From the NCBI GenBank assembly GCA_033807695.1, contig CM066308.1, forward strand, positions 3,596,001-3,660,000: a DNA stretch of 64,000 bases, written 5' to 3'. How positions within the stretch are numbered: position 1 is the stretch's first letter; each line of letters opens with the position of its first letter. The translations under genes were made by a program, and so were the position numbers. Shown piece by piece: positions 1 through 10,788 of this stretch. The notes under the pieces were generated by a model. That model saw nothing but the letters and a program-made list of their open reading frames with translations. It ran no database searches and was not told where the DNA came from. The stretch is from Daedaleopsis sinensis (lineage: Eukaryota; Basidiomycota; Agaricomycetes; Polyporales; Polyporaceae).

Positions 1-916
1 GCGTGACGGCACCACCAACTCGGCGACGCTTGTCGACATGAACACCGTCGGCGGACGCGTTCAGTATGGCGTTGCGGTTGCAGGAAGGGGAGGCGGGAGG
101 TGTAGACTCGTACGGAAGGGTAGACTGAGGAACTACAGATGCGTGGCGAAGGCGTGCTGGACCGTCGTCCATGCCGGGCTCGTCTGGTGGGACGTATATG
201 CAGTCTTCCGGAACGTCATCCTCCTTTGGTGGGTATGATTCCAATCGCAGAGCGGCGCGGTACGCCGCAGTGGGCTTCTTGAACGATTTGGGAATGCACA
301 CGGGGTAGGGACCGTTAGGCCTGGAGGCGTACTCGTTCACGGCCTTCCAATCACCCTCGCGCCAGTTTTCGGAAGCCTCCTTGCGAGTAACCCAACCGAT
401 TGCGAGCAGGTTGTGAAGGTTCTTGCCGGAGAGGCGCAGTGGCTCGCAGCAAGTCGGGTGGGTGCGGATGTAGCGGTCGTGAAGAATGAGTTGTTCCATC
501 GGCCTGATCCAGACCTCTGGCGCACGAGGGTCGCCCGCTGACTTGGGGACAGGTTCGTAGGCGAAGTCGCGCACCTTGACCCCGGTGGCTTTCGCAGACT
601 CCATGCGTTCTTCGCATGTCTCCTCAACAGGTTCCTCGTAGATCTCCGTTGGTACGGGAGAGGGTGGCTCGACGTATGGGTCGTCTGGGTTATGGTGAAT
701 GTCGGGTAGGATGATTGGTGGGGGTCGGGATGGGTCGTTGGGTATGGCGATGGTAAGGCCTGCAACCATCAAGGAGCCGCTGCGTTTGCGCTTGAGTGTC
801 CTCAAAGAGGGTGAACTACCAAGGCGCGAGAGAGTGCTAGCTGAGTATGTGATGCCGATGGTCGGTGGCCCCGGAGGGGAGGCGTACTGGAGAGTGTAAC
901 CATCGAGCTCGGCCAT
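1..916 (-). CDS. Hypothetical protein, N-terminal part, runs off the left edge
   Basis: An uninterrupted minus-strand frame of 305 codons starts at the ATG at 916 and stays open to base 1, so the C-terminus is outside the window. I do not recognise the family. The N-terminus is rich in Ser, Pro and Gly with a basic cluster (KRKR near residue 46). A Pro/Asp/Glu-rich stretch follows. The middle (about residues 115-235) looks more ordered, with Trp, Tyr and Cys residues. A second basic cluster (DKRRR) lies near residue 298. Low-complexity, charged sequence with two basic patches would suit a nuclear protein, but that is inference only. It is divergent from the F-box gene on the plus strand. Confidence 0.6.
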   Translation of the reverse strand, partial: MAELDGYTLQYASPPGPPTIGITYSASTLSRLGSSPSLRTLKRKRSGSLMVAGLTIAIPNDPSRPPPIILPDIHHNPDDPYVEPPSPVPTEIYEEPVEETCEERMESAKATGVKVRDFAYEPVPKSAGDPRAPEVWIRPMEQLILHDRYIRTHPTCCEPLRLSGKNLHNLLAIGWVTRKEASENWREGDWKAVNEYASRPNGPYPVCIPKSFKKPTAAYRAALRLESYPPKEDDVPEDCIYVPPDEPGMDDGPARLRHASVVPQSTLPYESTPPASPSCNRNAILNASADGVHVDKRRRVGGAVT

Positions 917-1693
917 GGTTGGGGAAGGATGAAAGGTGATGATGATGCGGCGCAGTGGACAAAGAGGTGATTATATGCGCTAGTTGTGCCACTGAAAGCG
1001 GAGGAAAGGGTGCTTGTTCGTCGTTGTGGCCGACGACGAGGATGGTGGTTGGGGTCAAGAGGTGGGTACACAAGCGCCTTGGGACAATGGAAACTTGTCA
1101 AAACGGGATGCTGTATAGCACCGGCCCCGGTCCGGATCAAACAATGGATCGGATCGTTCCGAATCACCGACGCCTGCCGTATCGGGGCATCAGGGCGCAT
1201 CAGATATCGATGAGCGCCACAGCTGAACCTCGTTGCACTCCCGCCCTCTCTCAGCGACTCCCACGGAAGGTATGTCGTCTATTGTGCTCGTCAGTGCTTG
1301 CTCTGATTACATATGTCGACTTGTCTACAGCGCCCATGTCTGAATTGCTTTGCACACCATGGAAGTACAATGCCTCGTATCGATGCAACTTCAGGTCCTT
1401 GTATTACGTTCGATGCATCCACTCAAGCTGCATGTTTCCCCAAGTGTAACAGCAGATGAATGCGTAGTCAACAAACCTCCTTACCGATCCAGAAGCTCAT
1501 TTTACCGTGTGTTCCGTGTCACCGCGGGAGGACAGCTCTAGTTCTTGGGTATGCTTGTCTTTCTACCAAGGTGGCTATACTCAAATTTAGCAGGATTCTT
1601 GACTGGTGCTCAGACGAGAATACAACACCTCCACACAAAGCTGGACGGAATCTTGAGTGACCTGGCTTCTCGTTTGCTATAATAACGTAAATT
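917..1693. other. Divergent intergenic region
   Basis: This stretch lies between two divergently transcribed genes and probably holds both promoters. The open frames in it lack family motifs and consistent codon use. I see no TATA box or repeat that I would defend. Confidence 0.5.
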
Positions 1694-3493
1694 ATGCCGT
1701 CTCCGAATCCTTCCCCCACTTCTCATGCGGTCCACCCACAAAGAACCGATGCTCGACAACAGAAAGGTAGATTTCGTTTGGTCTATCGAAGAGGGCACAC
1801 AATGACCGAGCGCACAATCACTCAGATGTGGGTCCCATACCCGACCCCTCCTCCAGATGCTTATGAAGGAAGACGGGTTTCTTGGACGAGAGGATCCCCG
1901 ACAGAGTTGCCCCGGTTGGCCATGTCTTCCCTTCTTTCCCTACCCAAGGAGCTTCTACTTCTCATCCTCGAGGCTCTCGCCATCGGCAAACGAGTCCCCT
2001 GCAAACCATGGGTCTTGCACAGAGGCTCGCCCGCATGGTTTTCGCTCGCTGCCACCTGTCGCTTCCTTTACGAGCTCGCCCGCGACACTCCCACTCTATG
2101 GGCGAGAATCGACGTAGGCAGGGAGTTGCGCTGGCTGGAGCTCTCGCTCGAGCGATCGGACAACCTCCCTCTCGACGTGATGATACACAATCCGTATGCC
2201 GTCTCCGGGACTGTGGAGCGAATACAGGCGCACGCCTCACGAATTCGCGGACTCGTGGTCGTTGAAGCAAATCAGTCTACGTCCACCTCCCTCAAGCCTC
2301 TCCTGTCCATCCCCCTTCCCGCCCTAGAGGTCCTCCAGATCCACACCTCTGGGCGCATAGAAGGTTATACGTCTTTGGACGACGACGAATTCGGCCTCCA
2401 CACACATTGTTGTCCCGGTCTGCACACCCTTCATATCGGTCGCCTTCCGTTCTCTTGGAATTCTACCTGTCTTCCTCAACTCAAGAGACTGGCGTTGGAC
2501 AACTCATTTCCCAATAGTTGGGTCCCCAAGGCCGAGTGGCTAGGAATTCTCAGGAGCTGTCAAGCCCTTGAGCACCTCCACATCGACTGCTGCCTACCAT
2601 GCAACCCATATGAACTCGACGCCGACGTGGACGGCCAGGTGGTGTCGTTGCCCAACCTCAAAAGCCTCAGCCTCAACTGCACCTCCCCGGTCGACATCGG
2701 GTTTGTCCTTGCCCACCTGCGGCTCAGTGTGCACGCCCAGGTCGAGCTCTACACAGACATTGTCACCGATGACTCCGAAAATGCCACATCCACGCTCCTC
2801 ACCGCCCTTCCGCCCAATCCCGCCCGGCTCCCCGTCCTGGCCCACGCGACCAGCGCCTCCATCGGGGGCTTCCTCATCTTCGAGTGCGCCACCGCGGGCC
2901 CGAGCCCCGGCAGCATCCAGCTCTTCTGCGACCCGGACAGCGAGGAGTGGGAGGCGTACGCCCGCACCCCCGAACGCGCCCTCAACGACGTCCGCGCGCT
3001 CCTCGCTGGGGCGCCGCTCACCAAGCTCTCGCTCGCACTCGCCATACCGAACATGCGTCCTCTCTCCACAGCCGCGTACGCGGCGCTCTTCCACGCGTTC
3101 CCCACCCTCCTCGAGCTGGAATATACCGGGGACGGCGTGGCCGATATGGATCTTGACGCCTTCACCATCACCACGTTCCTGCCTGCCCTCCTTGCGCTCG
3201 ATGGCGCGGACGCGAGCTCATCCTCGTTGGGGCGCAGATATGTGCTCCCGCACCTGCAGGTGCTGAGCCTGCGCAACATGCGGTGGCTCCACTTGTTTGA
3301 TCTTATGCCGGCTGTATTGGGTTCGACTGGGCGCGGAGGCGCAGGTCTGAGGCTGACGCGACTGGACATCGCGGCGTACGGGCGTTCTGTGGACGCGGCA
3401 TCGGTCGCAGCTCATGAGGCAAGCCTTGCCCATTTGCGTCTGTTGGTGACTGGCGAGGTCTCGTACCAAGACGTTGAGCGTCGGGAGTTATAA
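1694..3493 (+). CDS. F-box protein with leucine-rich C-terminal region
   Basis: Single-exon frame of 599 residues. An F-box-like segment spans about residues 77-140: LLSLPKELLLLILEAL, then W.SLAATCRFLYELARDTP and an L.ARIDV end. A long Leu-rich region with repeated L..L.L pattern follows, as in many agaricomycete F-box proteins. The family links substrates to an SCF ubiquitin ligase through SKP1; the substrate is unknown here. The start is uncertain: in-frame ATGs at 1802 and 1922 are alternatives, and the last sits directly before the F-box. The last third (from about 2800) is much more GC-rich than the first. It is convergent with the CAF1 gene. Confidence 0.8.
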   Translation: MPSPNPSPTSHAVHPQRTDARQQKGRFRLVYRRGHTMTERTITQMWVPYPTPPPDAYEGRRVSWTRGSPTELPRLAMSSLLSLPKELLLLILEALAIGKRVPCKPWVLHRGSPAWFSLAATCRFLYELARDTPTLWARIDVGRELRWLELSLERSDNLPLDVMIHNPYAVSGTVERIQAHASRIRGLVVVEANQSTSTSLKPLLSIPLPALEVLQIHTSGRIEGYTSLDDDEFGLHTHCCPGLHTLHIGRLPFSWNSTCLPQLKRLALDNSFPNSWVPKAEWLGILRSCQALEHLHIDCCLPCNPYELDADVDGQVVSLPNLKSLSLNCTSPVDIGFVLAHLRLSVHAQVELYTDIVTDDSENATSTLLTALPPNPARLPVLAHATSASIGGFLIFECATAGPSPGSIQLFCDPDSEEWEAYARTPERALNDVRALLAGAPLTKLSLALAIPNMRPLSTAAYAALFHAFPTLLELEYTGDGVADMDLDAFTITTFLPALLALDGADASSSSLGRRYVLPHLQVLSLRNMRWLHLFDLMPAVLGSTGRGGAGLRLTRLDIAAYGRSVDAASVAAHEASLAHLRLLVTGEVSYQDVERREL

Positions 3494-3838
3494 ACAGTAC
3501 TTTCTTCTCTATCCCATGTATGTTAGACATAACGGAACGCCCACGACACTGGCTGTCGTTTACGATACAGTCTCCTCTCCAGTCAGTCCGGTGTGTACTA
3601 CCATAGATTGACCCACAATAGAAAAGTGCGATGATGGGAGAAAACAGGGATGCACAGCGACGACGACATGCACAGAAACACTGCGAGATTACACACTGCC
3701 ACATACAGATTATACATACACACACTCTCCCGAACGGTCCGTCGCGCTGAATATATCTCGTACACACGCCTTCCGTCCGTACATCACCCGCACATCCCGT
3801 ACACCCGCCCTCGAGCATAAGCTATACGCGGGCCAGCT
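3494..3838. other. Convergent intergenic region
   Basis: Spacer between the stop codons of two convergent genes, presumably holding both 3' UTRs. I see nothing else in it. Confidence 0.5.
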
Positions 3839-5261
3839 CTACCTGCCCCCGCCCACGCCGATCGCCGAGCGCATGTACGGCCCGTTCGACATGGGCCCGT
3901 ACGGCGTCGTCGGCATCTGTGCGGGCATCGCGCCCGCCATGACCGGCGTCGTCATAGAGCCAGGCATGCCCATGACGCCGTGCCCTGGGGGGCCCGGGGT
4001 CTGGTTGTGCTCGCGCCCGGACGGGCCTGCGCGGTCCTCGCGCTCCGCGATCGTCGCCGCGGTGCCGGCGCGACCGTTCTCGGCGATGCCGTTCTGCATG
4101 GTAAATGTCTGGCCGAGGCCGTAGAGCTTGCCGTTGAACTCCGGGTCGTCGAGCGTGTCGCTGAAGTAGAGCTCGCGCATCTTGAAGAACGTCGAGGCGG
4201 TGAGGAGCGAGTCGGAGCCAGCTTGGTGGGACGGCCCTATTCGCATGACCTGAGGAAGGGCGGGCGCTGAGGAATGCCTGAGATCGGTGGGAGAGAGGGG
4301 CTTACCCCGAGGTCGTCAGCGACATCTTGAAGTCCGCCTTTGAGGACTTTGCATGACCGCATGACGAACTTGATGTCGTATATTATTGGGAACCATGTGT
4401 GTAGGACGTCGAAGAAAGTCTCCTCGTTCATGGGTAATGATTGGCCGGTAAGAAGCTTGACGAAGTATCCAAAGTCGTAGCCACTGTCCATAGCACAGGA
4501 TCAGCATAGTGCGCAAACGAGGCAAGTCGTGACCAAGGGCGCGTGTGCTGTGGCCGCCAGTGACAACAGCGTATTACGCGCCGATGAGTATGTATGCTTG
4601 GACAAACGGGGCACGCTCCCGCGCGTTGTTTGTCCACACGATCAACCACACTAACGCTAAACCTCACCTGTGAAACGAGATCCACTTTGTATCGGGCGAC
4701 AGCACGAGCCCGGACGTAATCATAAGTTCGGCAAAGTCATTCGGCTCTATACCCATCTTTTCGTGCCGTTCTAGATCTATTCCCGACTTCTCGAGGAGAT
4801 CTAGGGATTCAGGAGCGTACATTTCTTCTCTGTGCGTCGTATTACGTAAGCACGAACATGAGACATGATGACCCCCAGGGATGCCATGGGTTGTGGAGGG
4901 TATACGCACGCCGCACTGAAGCTGAAGTTGAACTGCCAGGTAGATACCTCTTGTGGAAAATTGCCCTCCTCGTCCGCTAGCGTGAGTCCGACCTGGATGA
5001 TCTTGAGCAGGTCGACATTACACCGCATGGTCTGGTAGTGATAGTCGGACGACGTTTTGAAGGTGCCTATTGGCCGTGCGACAACTCCTGGAAACTCCGT
5101 GTCCTGCACAAGAACGGCAGAGATGAGCGTTTGGAGCGTCAGAGGCGGAGGGGGAGATTGCGCCGGACCATTGCGATGTACGGGTACTGGTCGATGAGGT
5201 CGCGGATGTTTGCCATCTCCTTCTCCAGATTGTGGTCCCAGACTTCGCGTATCCGAGACAT
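3839..5261 (-). CDS. caf1: CCR4-NOT deadenylase subunit CAF1/POP2
   Basis: Five exons: 5261-5169, 5103-4910, 4829-4668, 4483-4306 and 4249-3839, encoding 345 residues. Phases agree throughout. This is the 3'-exonuclease of CCR4-NOT that shortens mRNA poly(A) tails in the cytoplasm. All four DEDD-type acidic motifs are visible: DTEFPG at about residue 32, LLEKSGID near 114, SGYDFGY near 150 and HQAGSDS near 215. The ATG at 5261 opens the usual IREVW start of the family, and exon 1 ends just before the catalytic DTEFPG. The last 90 residues are Gly/Met/Pro-rich and look disordered, as in other fungal CAF1 proteins. The donor GTGCGT at 4909 was preferred because it restores the family spacing between FNFSFS and EEMYAPES. 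Confidence 0.95.
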
Positions 5262-5850
5262 GGTGCAGAGAGAGACGCAGAGAAAGCGGAAGAGAGGAGA
5301 GCGAGGACGATGAGAGTGGCTGTTGAGGTTCAGTTGCGCAGAGTTGCGCTGGAGCGTGCATTACGGAGGTGTTTGTGCCATGTTTGGCAGCGCTCTCAGG
5401 CGTCTACTCTCCTCCCAACATTTAGGCGCTCTTTAACCCTTCTTGGTTTGTGCCACCGATCGTGCTCTGTCTGTTTCGCGTAGTCGCTGACCTTCGCCGG
5501 TAGTCTCTTGCGGTGTATGATCATGTTTCTTGTAAGCGAGGTCGCTGACCTCAATAGCTCTTGTTATGGAGCCATATTGTTCCCCACGACCGACTACATC
5601 GTTTCAGCGTGCGTAGACATCTTATTTTTCTATCAATGCACTCATTGAAGCCTTCACAGTGTCATTTTAAAGGTGCATGACACTTTTGACAACTGCGCCG
5701 ACCAAATTACCGAACACGCCTCCGCTCTCCCACCGCAGCCAACACGTTACACCCATGTCTTTCCTCGTGCATCACTCCGTATCAGCGCTGTAAGAACGCG
5801 TTAGTCAGAGTGACAAACAGCAGTGACTTACTACAGACCCCTGTGGGGTG
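5262..5850. other. Intergenic region
   Basis: Between the start of caf1 and the 3' end of a probable unassigned gene, both on the minus strand. It should contain the caf1 promoter. No gene or repeat recognised. Confidence 0.4.
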
Positions 5851-6790
5851 TCATGCGCCGCAGTCTTCCAGCGCCATCTTGTCCAGAAATCGAGGGTCTC
5901 TGTGCACCGGTCCCACCTTTGGGATCGTCGTCGCAGTCATCCATCGCAATAGCAAGGTGCATAGTCCCCACGGACTCGTGGAGACTCGAGACACTCCGCT
6001 AATGCGATGACGACTGACGACAACGATGCCTCGGTCGGGGGAAAACACAGAGTACGCCCTCGTCATAGGAAAGACCACAGAAATGAAATACTCAGCGGCG
6101 CTGGATAATTCGACGGGCCAGCGAATTACCCGGAATGGTCTTCTAGACGACGGTCGGTCGAACGCTCAAGAAACTAACCGATTGGCTAGCTAAAGCAGGG
6201 TCCCTTTTTGCAGAGCCGTAGAGGAGGAGAGAGGAGGGGGTAAAGACATAAGAGGAGGGGGGATGGCGAACGACGATGGCGCAGACCTCTTTTTAAGTGC
6301 ACCGTTCGTATCCCGCAACTCCTCCGCCTGAAAATTTGAGGTTTGACTCTCACTGAATAGCCCGATATGGAGCTCTTCCCCGTATGTACAATGCGACCTT
6401 GCATGTAGGCCTGGTACCCATCCTCGTGCGTTTGTGGCGTCCACGATATCCACCGAGGTGAGCTCATCCCACTTCCCCGAACCCAGTGCGAGACGCGCAT
6501 AGCCCCCGCTGATTACGGGCGCAAACGATATGACTGAATGTACAGAATCTTGGAATCCTAGTTCACATTCTGCGCATGTCGTACACGACGCCGTCCCGTG
6601 TCCGCACCACGAACACGTACGCAGTCACCGGCGGCCTTCCTGGTCGCTGCTCGAGCTTCACGGAGCTTGCATCAATGGTTCCTCCGCAGCTCGAGGGCCT
6701 CTTCGAAAAGCCTTCTAACTGATGTAGCGCCAGCGCCCAGCCTCGCGGAGCGAACGCAAGGTGTTCAGTACTGATAGCTGTCTGTAACCT
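5851..6790 (-). CDS. Unassigned spliced gene, 5' end not found
   Basis: Three exons fit together in one frame: 6790-6567, 6508-6354 and 6164-5851, ending at a stop at 5851. The 58-nt intron between the first two has good ends. Joined, it reads through segments such as PPVTAYVFVVRTRDGVVYDM, ARLALGSGKWDELTSVDIVD, VIRWPVELSSAAEYFISVVF and DPRFLDKMALEDCGA, which look like folded protein rather than random frame. I do not recognise the family. The first exon opens directly after an acceptor (TTTGTAG) and lacks a start codon, so one or more upstream exons are missing. The intron at 6353-6165 is long and its acceptor (TTGAG) is weak, so that junction could be wrong. A decayed gene is the main alternative. 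Confidence 0.4.
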
Positions 6791-7406
6791 CTACAAATCG
6801 GGCAGGAGCGCAAGGCATACATGCAGACCCCTCAGCGCCTTGCGAGACAAAACGTAACCTTTCTGAAACCTTCCCAGAGAAACTCGTGTCGTAAGGTCTT
6901 GTCTAGCCGGCTGCTTTTCATTTACGCCCGTATGCAGCCCCTCCTGGAGGTCCAGACCGACTCTTCTAGTCTGCGAGCGGGACCGGCGCAGGAGCGTGTA
7001 TATGCACGCCGAGGCTGCACAGGTCTGCACGCCCCCGCCGCGGTCAGCTGGCGAGGAGCCCCTTCGCGGGACCGTGGCGACCGAGAACGTGGGCCACGGT
7101 TCGATCTCAGCCTCTGATTAGAACATCCTTTCTGGGGCTGGGGACGCGACATGGACGCCGCGCATCCGGTATTCGGTTAGAAACTGTATATTAGGTAACA
7201 GGCCAGTCCGCATGTACATCGCAGATGGAGTCCGCCCCCTTCCGGAGGGGGCCCAGGAAGCCAGGAAGCAGGGGGCCGAGTCAACCCTCTGCGATCAATG
7301 CGCGTTCGCAGGACGCCGCTGGAAACCCGTCCACGCCCGTCCTCCTGCGCGCACTGTGCCGTCTGTGCTACGAGAGTGCCTGTGCTCATCCGCCGGGGAC
7401 AGTGTG
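6791..7406. other. Gap holding possible missing 5' exons
   Basis: Between the unassigned gene and the end of the BZZ1 gene. Upstream exons of the unassigned gene may lie here, but I could not define one. Nothing else is evident. Confidence 0.3.
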
Positions 7407-10400
7407 CTACACGTTCTCGACCTGCAGGATGGGAGTGAGCGTCCCAGACGCGCCGCAGACGACTGGAGGAGCCCCTTACGTAGTTGCTCGGGAAGATGCC
7501 CCTCTTCCCACTTGGGTCTATCCCTGAGATCGCGATCAGACGGTACATCAGCCCCGGAGAAGCCTGGCAGTCGCCGGCGAAGCCGCGCACCTTCCCACCA
7601 GCCGTCAGCGTAGTTGCGCCCGCCGCTCGGGCCGTCGGTGAGCTGTATCAACCCGCCGTCTTCGACATCGATCTCGTCCGGGCCGTGCGCCTTGTATGCG
7701 TATATCCCGCGAACTGGGGGTACAGTGCGGCGAGCAGGTGAGCGGGGTGCGGCAAGACGGACCACACGAGCTGGACTGACCGTAATCCTGGGCCGTCTGT
7801 TGGTGGCTGACGGACGGCGTGGTGCTTCTTGGCGTCCGGCCGCCCGCGAGGAACTCGAGGTAGGAGGCCGGAACGAGGCCCTTGCCTCCGGAGTCGTCGG
7901 CCACCTTGACCCAGCCAGAACCGTCGTCTTCCTCGAGCACATGCACTGTGCTCTCGGCTGCGGAGAATTCGTGGCTCAGCAATGGCGCCCTCCTGCAAGA
8001 AATTAAATCACGTACCGAAGACGGCGAGCTCGAACGGCGACGTGGGCGTGAAGTCGAAGAGGACGCGAGCCGCGGGGCCACTCTCCTCCGGCACATGGCT
8101 CGAGGGCGCGAACGAAGACGGGGTGGGGGTGGCCTGCCCCGAGACGACTATCGCCCGCTATCAGCTACGCTACAATAGATCGGATAGACGAAAGAACGGG
8201 GAGTACTTCTCGAATCGGCGTGCGAGACCACGGATGACGATCTAGAAACCCCAGAGAGGCTAGAGACAGAGCCCGAGGGGTGATGACCGCGGCCACCGTG
8301 GCGAGAGCCTGTGCAGTCTGCAGGAAGCTGCACAGAACGGTCGGCGCCATCAGTCGAGTTGGGGGTGCACGTTTTCCCGAGGGAGATCTCACTTTCAACT
8401 CGCACTTGGAGTGCACCGAGATGCCGCATGTCTTGCATGTTTTCCCTTGTTTGCTGAGACCCCAGATGGATGACTGGGGTCATCAGGTAAAAGCACGAAA
8501 TCGGACGTGAATCGAATGTTCATCAGCGGCTTCGTTTTAGTCAGACGAAGCATCTCAGCACTACCTTGCAGTAAGCACACGTTGCGGGAATCGAGAAGGA
8601 CGTGCTCTTGAAAGAATGCGGGCTTTGCTCGCCCTCGTCGCCTGCGAGGGAGAGCCCGGACAACGTGGTCAGCCATCAGGGAGTACTAAGACCATAAGGC
8701 AGAAACGGAAGAAGTTGAAGCTTGAAGAAAGATCACACGAATGCCCCAGGGGATGGAACCGAGACTGATTTATCTTACCATCGAGCGCGGCCGATACGGT
8801 GTCTATCTCGGTCGTGAGAATGACACCAGAGGTTTCGTAGAAAGCGAGTGCGTGGTGAGTGTCCAAGTAATTCTGAGTGCGACCGTGCGTCGCGGAATTG
8901 TAAAAGAGACATAATTAGCAGTCGCTGATCAGTTCCCATGCGCCCACACTGGCTAACAAGACACTCACATCCACGACCTCATCGGCATTGCCCAGACCGG
9001 CGTCTGCTGTGTATGCAGCCACCAGCTTGGCAAGCTGCTCCGTATCTTTGCCTGTAGGTCGACACAGCGTAGGTCAGGTTCACGATCGGCTCTATGTTTA
9101 GCCAGCGGCAAGGACTGGACAGTTGGCCCGAAACCCCCGCACTTACGTTTTGAGGTTAGCACGGGTTCGAGTTCTTGGAGCTTGCTCCGGCATTTGCTCA
9201 GCCTGTTTTGCAAGTACACCTTGGGCGCAGGGTCGACGCTCATGTCTCCCTGATAACGATCAGGACAAGAACTCCAGACGGCGCGAGGGTTGTACGTACG
9301 TGATCGTAGTGGCTAGCGCAGGGCTCGAAGGTCCAGTCTGCTGGTGGAGAGAACGGGGAGATGTTGTAATCGATGAAGAGGTCTTGATCTGTGCCAGGAT
9401 TCACGGCATCGAGGGCCCCCTCGGTCGCCGTGAGGTGGGCACGCAAGGCATCGAGATGCTTCAGCTGGAGGTCCTGAGCATTCTTGAGGATGCCGACGAA
9501 GCGGTCCAGGAGACGGGTCTGGAGGTCCTCTGCGAGCACGTCAGACGAGCGACCATTGTCGACGTGTCAGCTGGGGCGCCGACTCACGGAATTGCTGACG
9601 GCGGGTATATCAGGTCGGGCGTCTGTGCGAATGTCAGGCACGGAAAGATGACTCACATCCTCGAGCGCAGGCAGGTCCTCGTCGTAGAATTTGGACTTCA
9701 CCTTATTGGCGACTGCAATAGAGATAAGGTAGGCGCTGCAATAACGGACCAGGGTGAGTGAATGCTGGGTGAGTAGCTCAATGAGGTGGTCTGGATCGGA
9801 CTGCGTACTTCTTGCCATTGAGCATGTCAATCTGTTGCTGCTCATATTGTTTGGCTGCCCTCTCCGCATGCCGATCATCCGCAGAGCGTTCCTAGACGTG
9901 GAGATATGTTACGAGACCGCGACGTGGCAAGGCCACAATTAGCAATTACCTGCTTCTGCCGGTACGTGTCTACCTCCGAGCATTCGTCGTCGTACTGGCA
10001 TGGTGTTAAAGCTGATGAAAGGCGGAAGACAAGAAGATGTTACCTTCTGTTTACTCTGTTGGCAGAAGCCGTGAGCATGTGCGAGCTACGGAGTAAAGTA
10101 GCAAGCGAATCAAACCGACCTTGATGCGATCCGTGTAGACGCGGTCTCTCTCGGACAGCAGCTTTTGGTAATGCTGCATCTGTTTCTTCTTCGCTTCCTC
10201 ATGCCTGCGTTCTGTGACTTTGAGCTGCTCTATGACCTGGCCGTTCAAAGCGTCGGCGAGGTTAATATGGTCTTGTGCGCTGTCACTCATAGCGGCCAGC
10301 AGCTGCGTGTAAGCCTTGTCCAGAGTGCTGAGAAAAATCGGACGGGTTCAGCAGCTTCTCATGATGATCAATTCAACGGCAAACCTCTGTCTAATTGTGT

Positions 10401-10788
10401 TCTCATCCCATGCTTTCGTGGGCTCGTTGCCGATGACAAGTGCTGGCATTTTCTTAGCTTTCTTCTCGCCCGCCTTCTTAACGAGCAGCTGCAGTTTCGC
10501 AGCGTATTCACGCTCGAGGGCGGCCCTCTCTCTGTGGAGATCGCGTACCTGCACGACTCGGAGGGGCGCATGAGCTCGATGTGGTGAGAGGTTAGACCGC
10601 CAGCAGACATGCGAAACTGACATCTTCTAAGAGCTCCAATTGAGAGTCGGTTAAACTAGCTATACGCTCGACCTGATCCTGTAAGGACGGAGGTTTGAGT
10701 GGTCACGCGGCACTTCGGGGCCTGTGAGAGCTCAGTAACCCACAGGGAGATGTTGCCCATACGTTTGGCCGCTGCCGGAGGTCGCCAT
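7407..10788 (-). CDS. bzz1: BZZ1-type actin regulator: F-BAR, C1 and two SH3 domains, 21 exons
   Basis: Exons: 10788-10744, 10678-10622, 10548-10385, 10327-10120, 10055-10044, 9994-9950, 9891-9809, 9735-9657, 9594-9588, 9529-9300, 9249-9147, 9051-8969, 8872-8779, 8641-8565, 8473-8393, 8327-8207, 8147-8016, 7957-7781, 7713-7591, 7523-7480 and 7421-7407; 659 residues. All phases match. The F-BAR/FCH region covers about residues 1-300. A C1 zinc finger spans about 412-461 (HSFK..CAYC.., TCKTCGISVHSKCELK, PADC). SH3 domains lie at about 523-575 (ARVLFDFTPTSPFELAV, DDGSGWVKV) and 601-656 (GIYAYKA, ADGWWEG, GIFPSNYV). Bzz1 binds Las17/WASP and membranes at endocytic actin patches. Two exons of 12 and 7 nt restore the family motifs IKSKQKYDDEC and EDQFQDLQ, which supports them strongly. 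The last coding exon is 15 nt. Confidence 0.93.

Noticed and set aside
955..1449. 164-codon plus frame in the first spacer
   Set aside because: No motif and erratic composition; it overlaps the probable divergent promoter.
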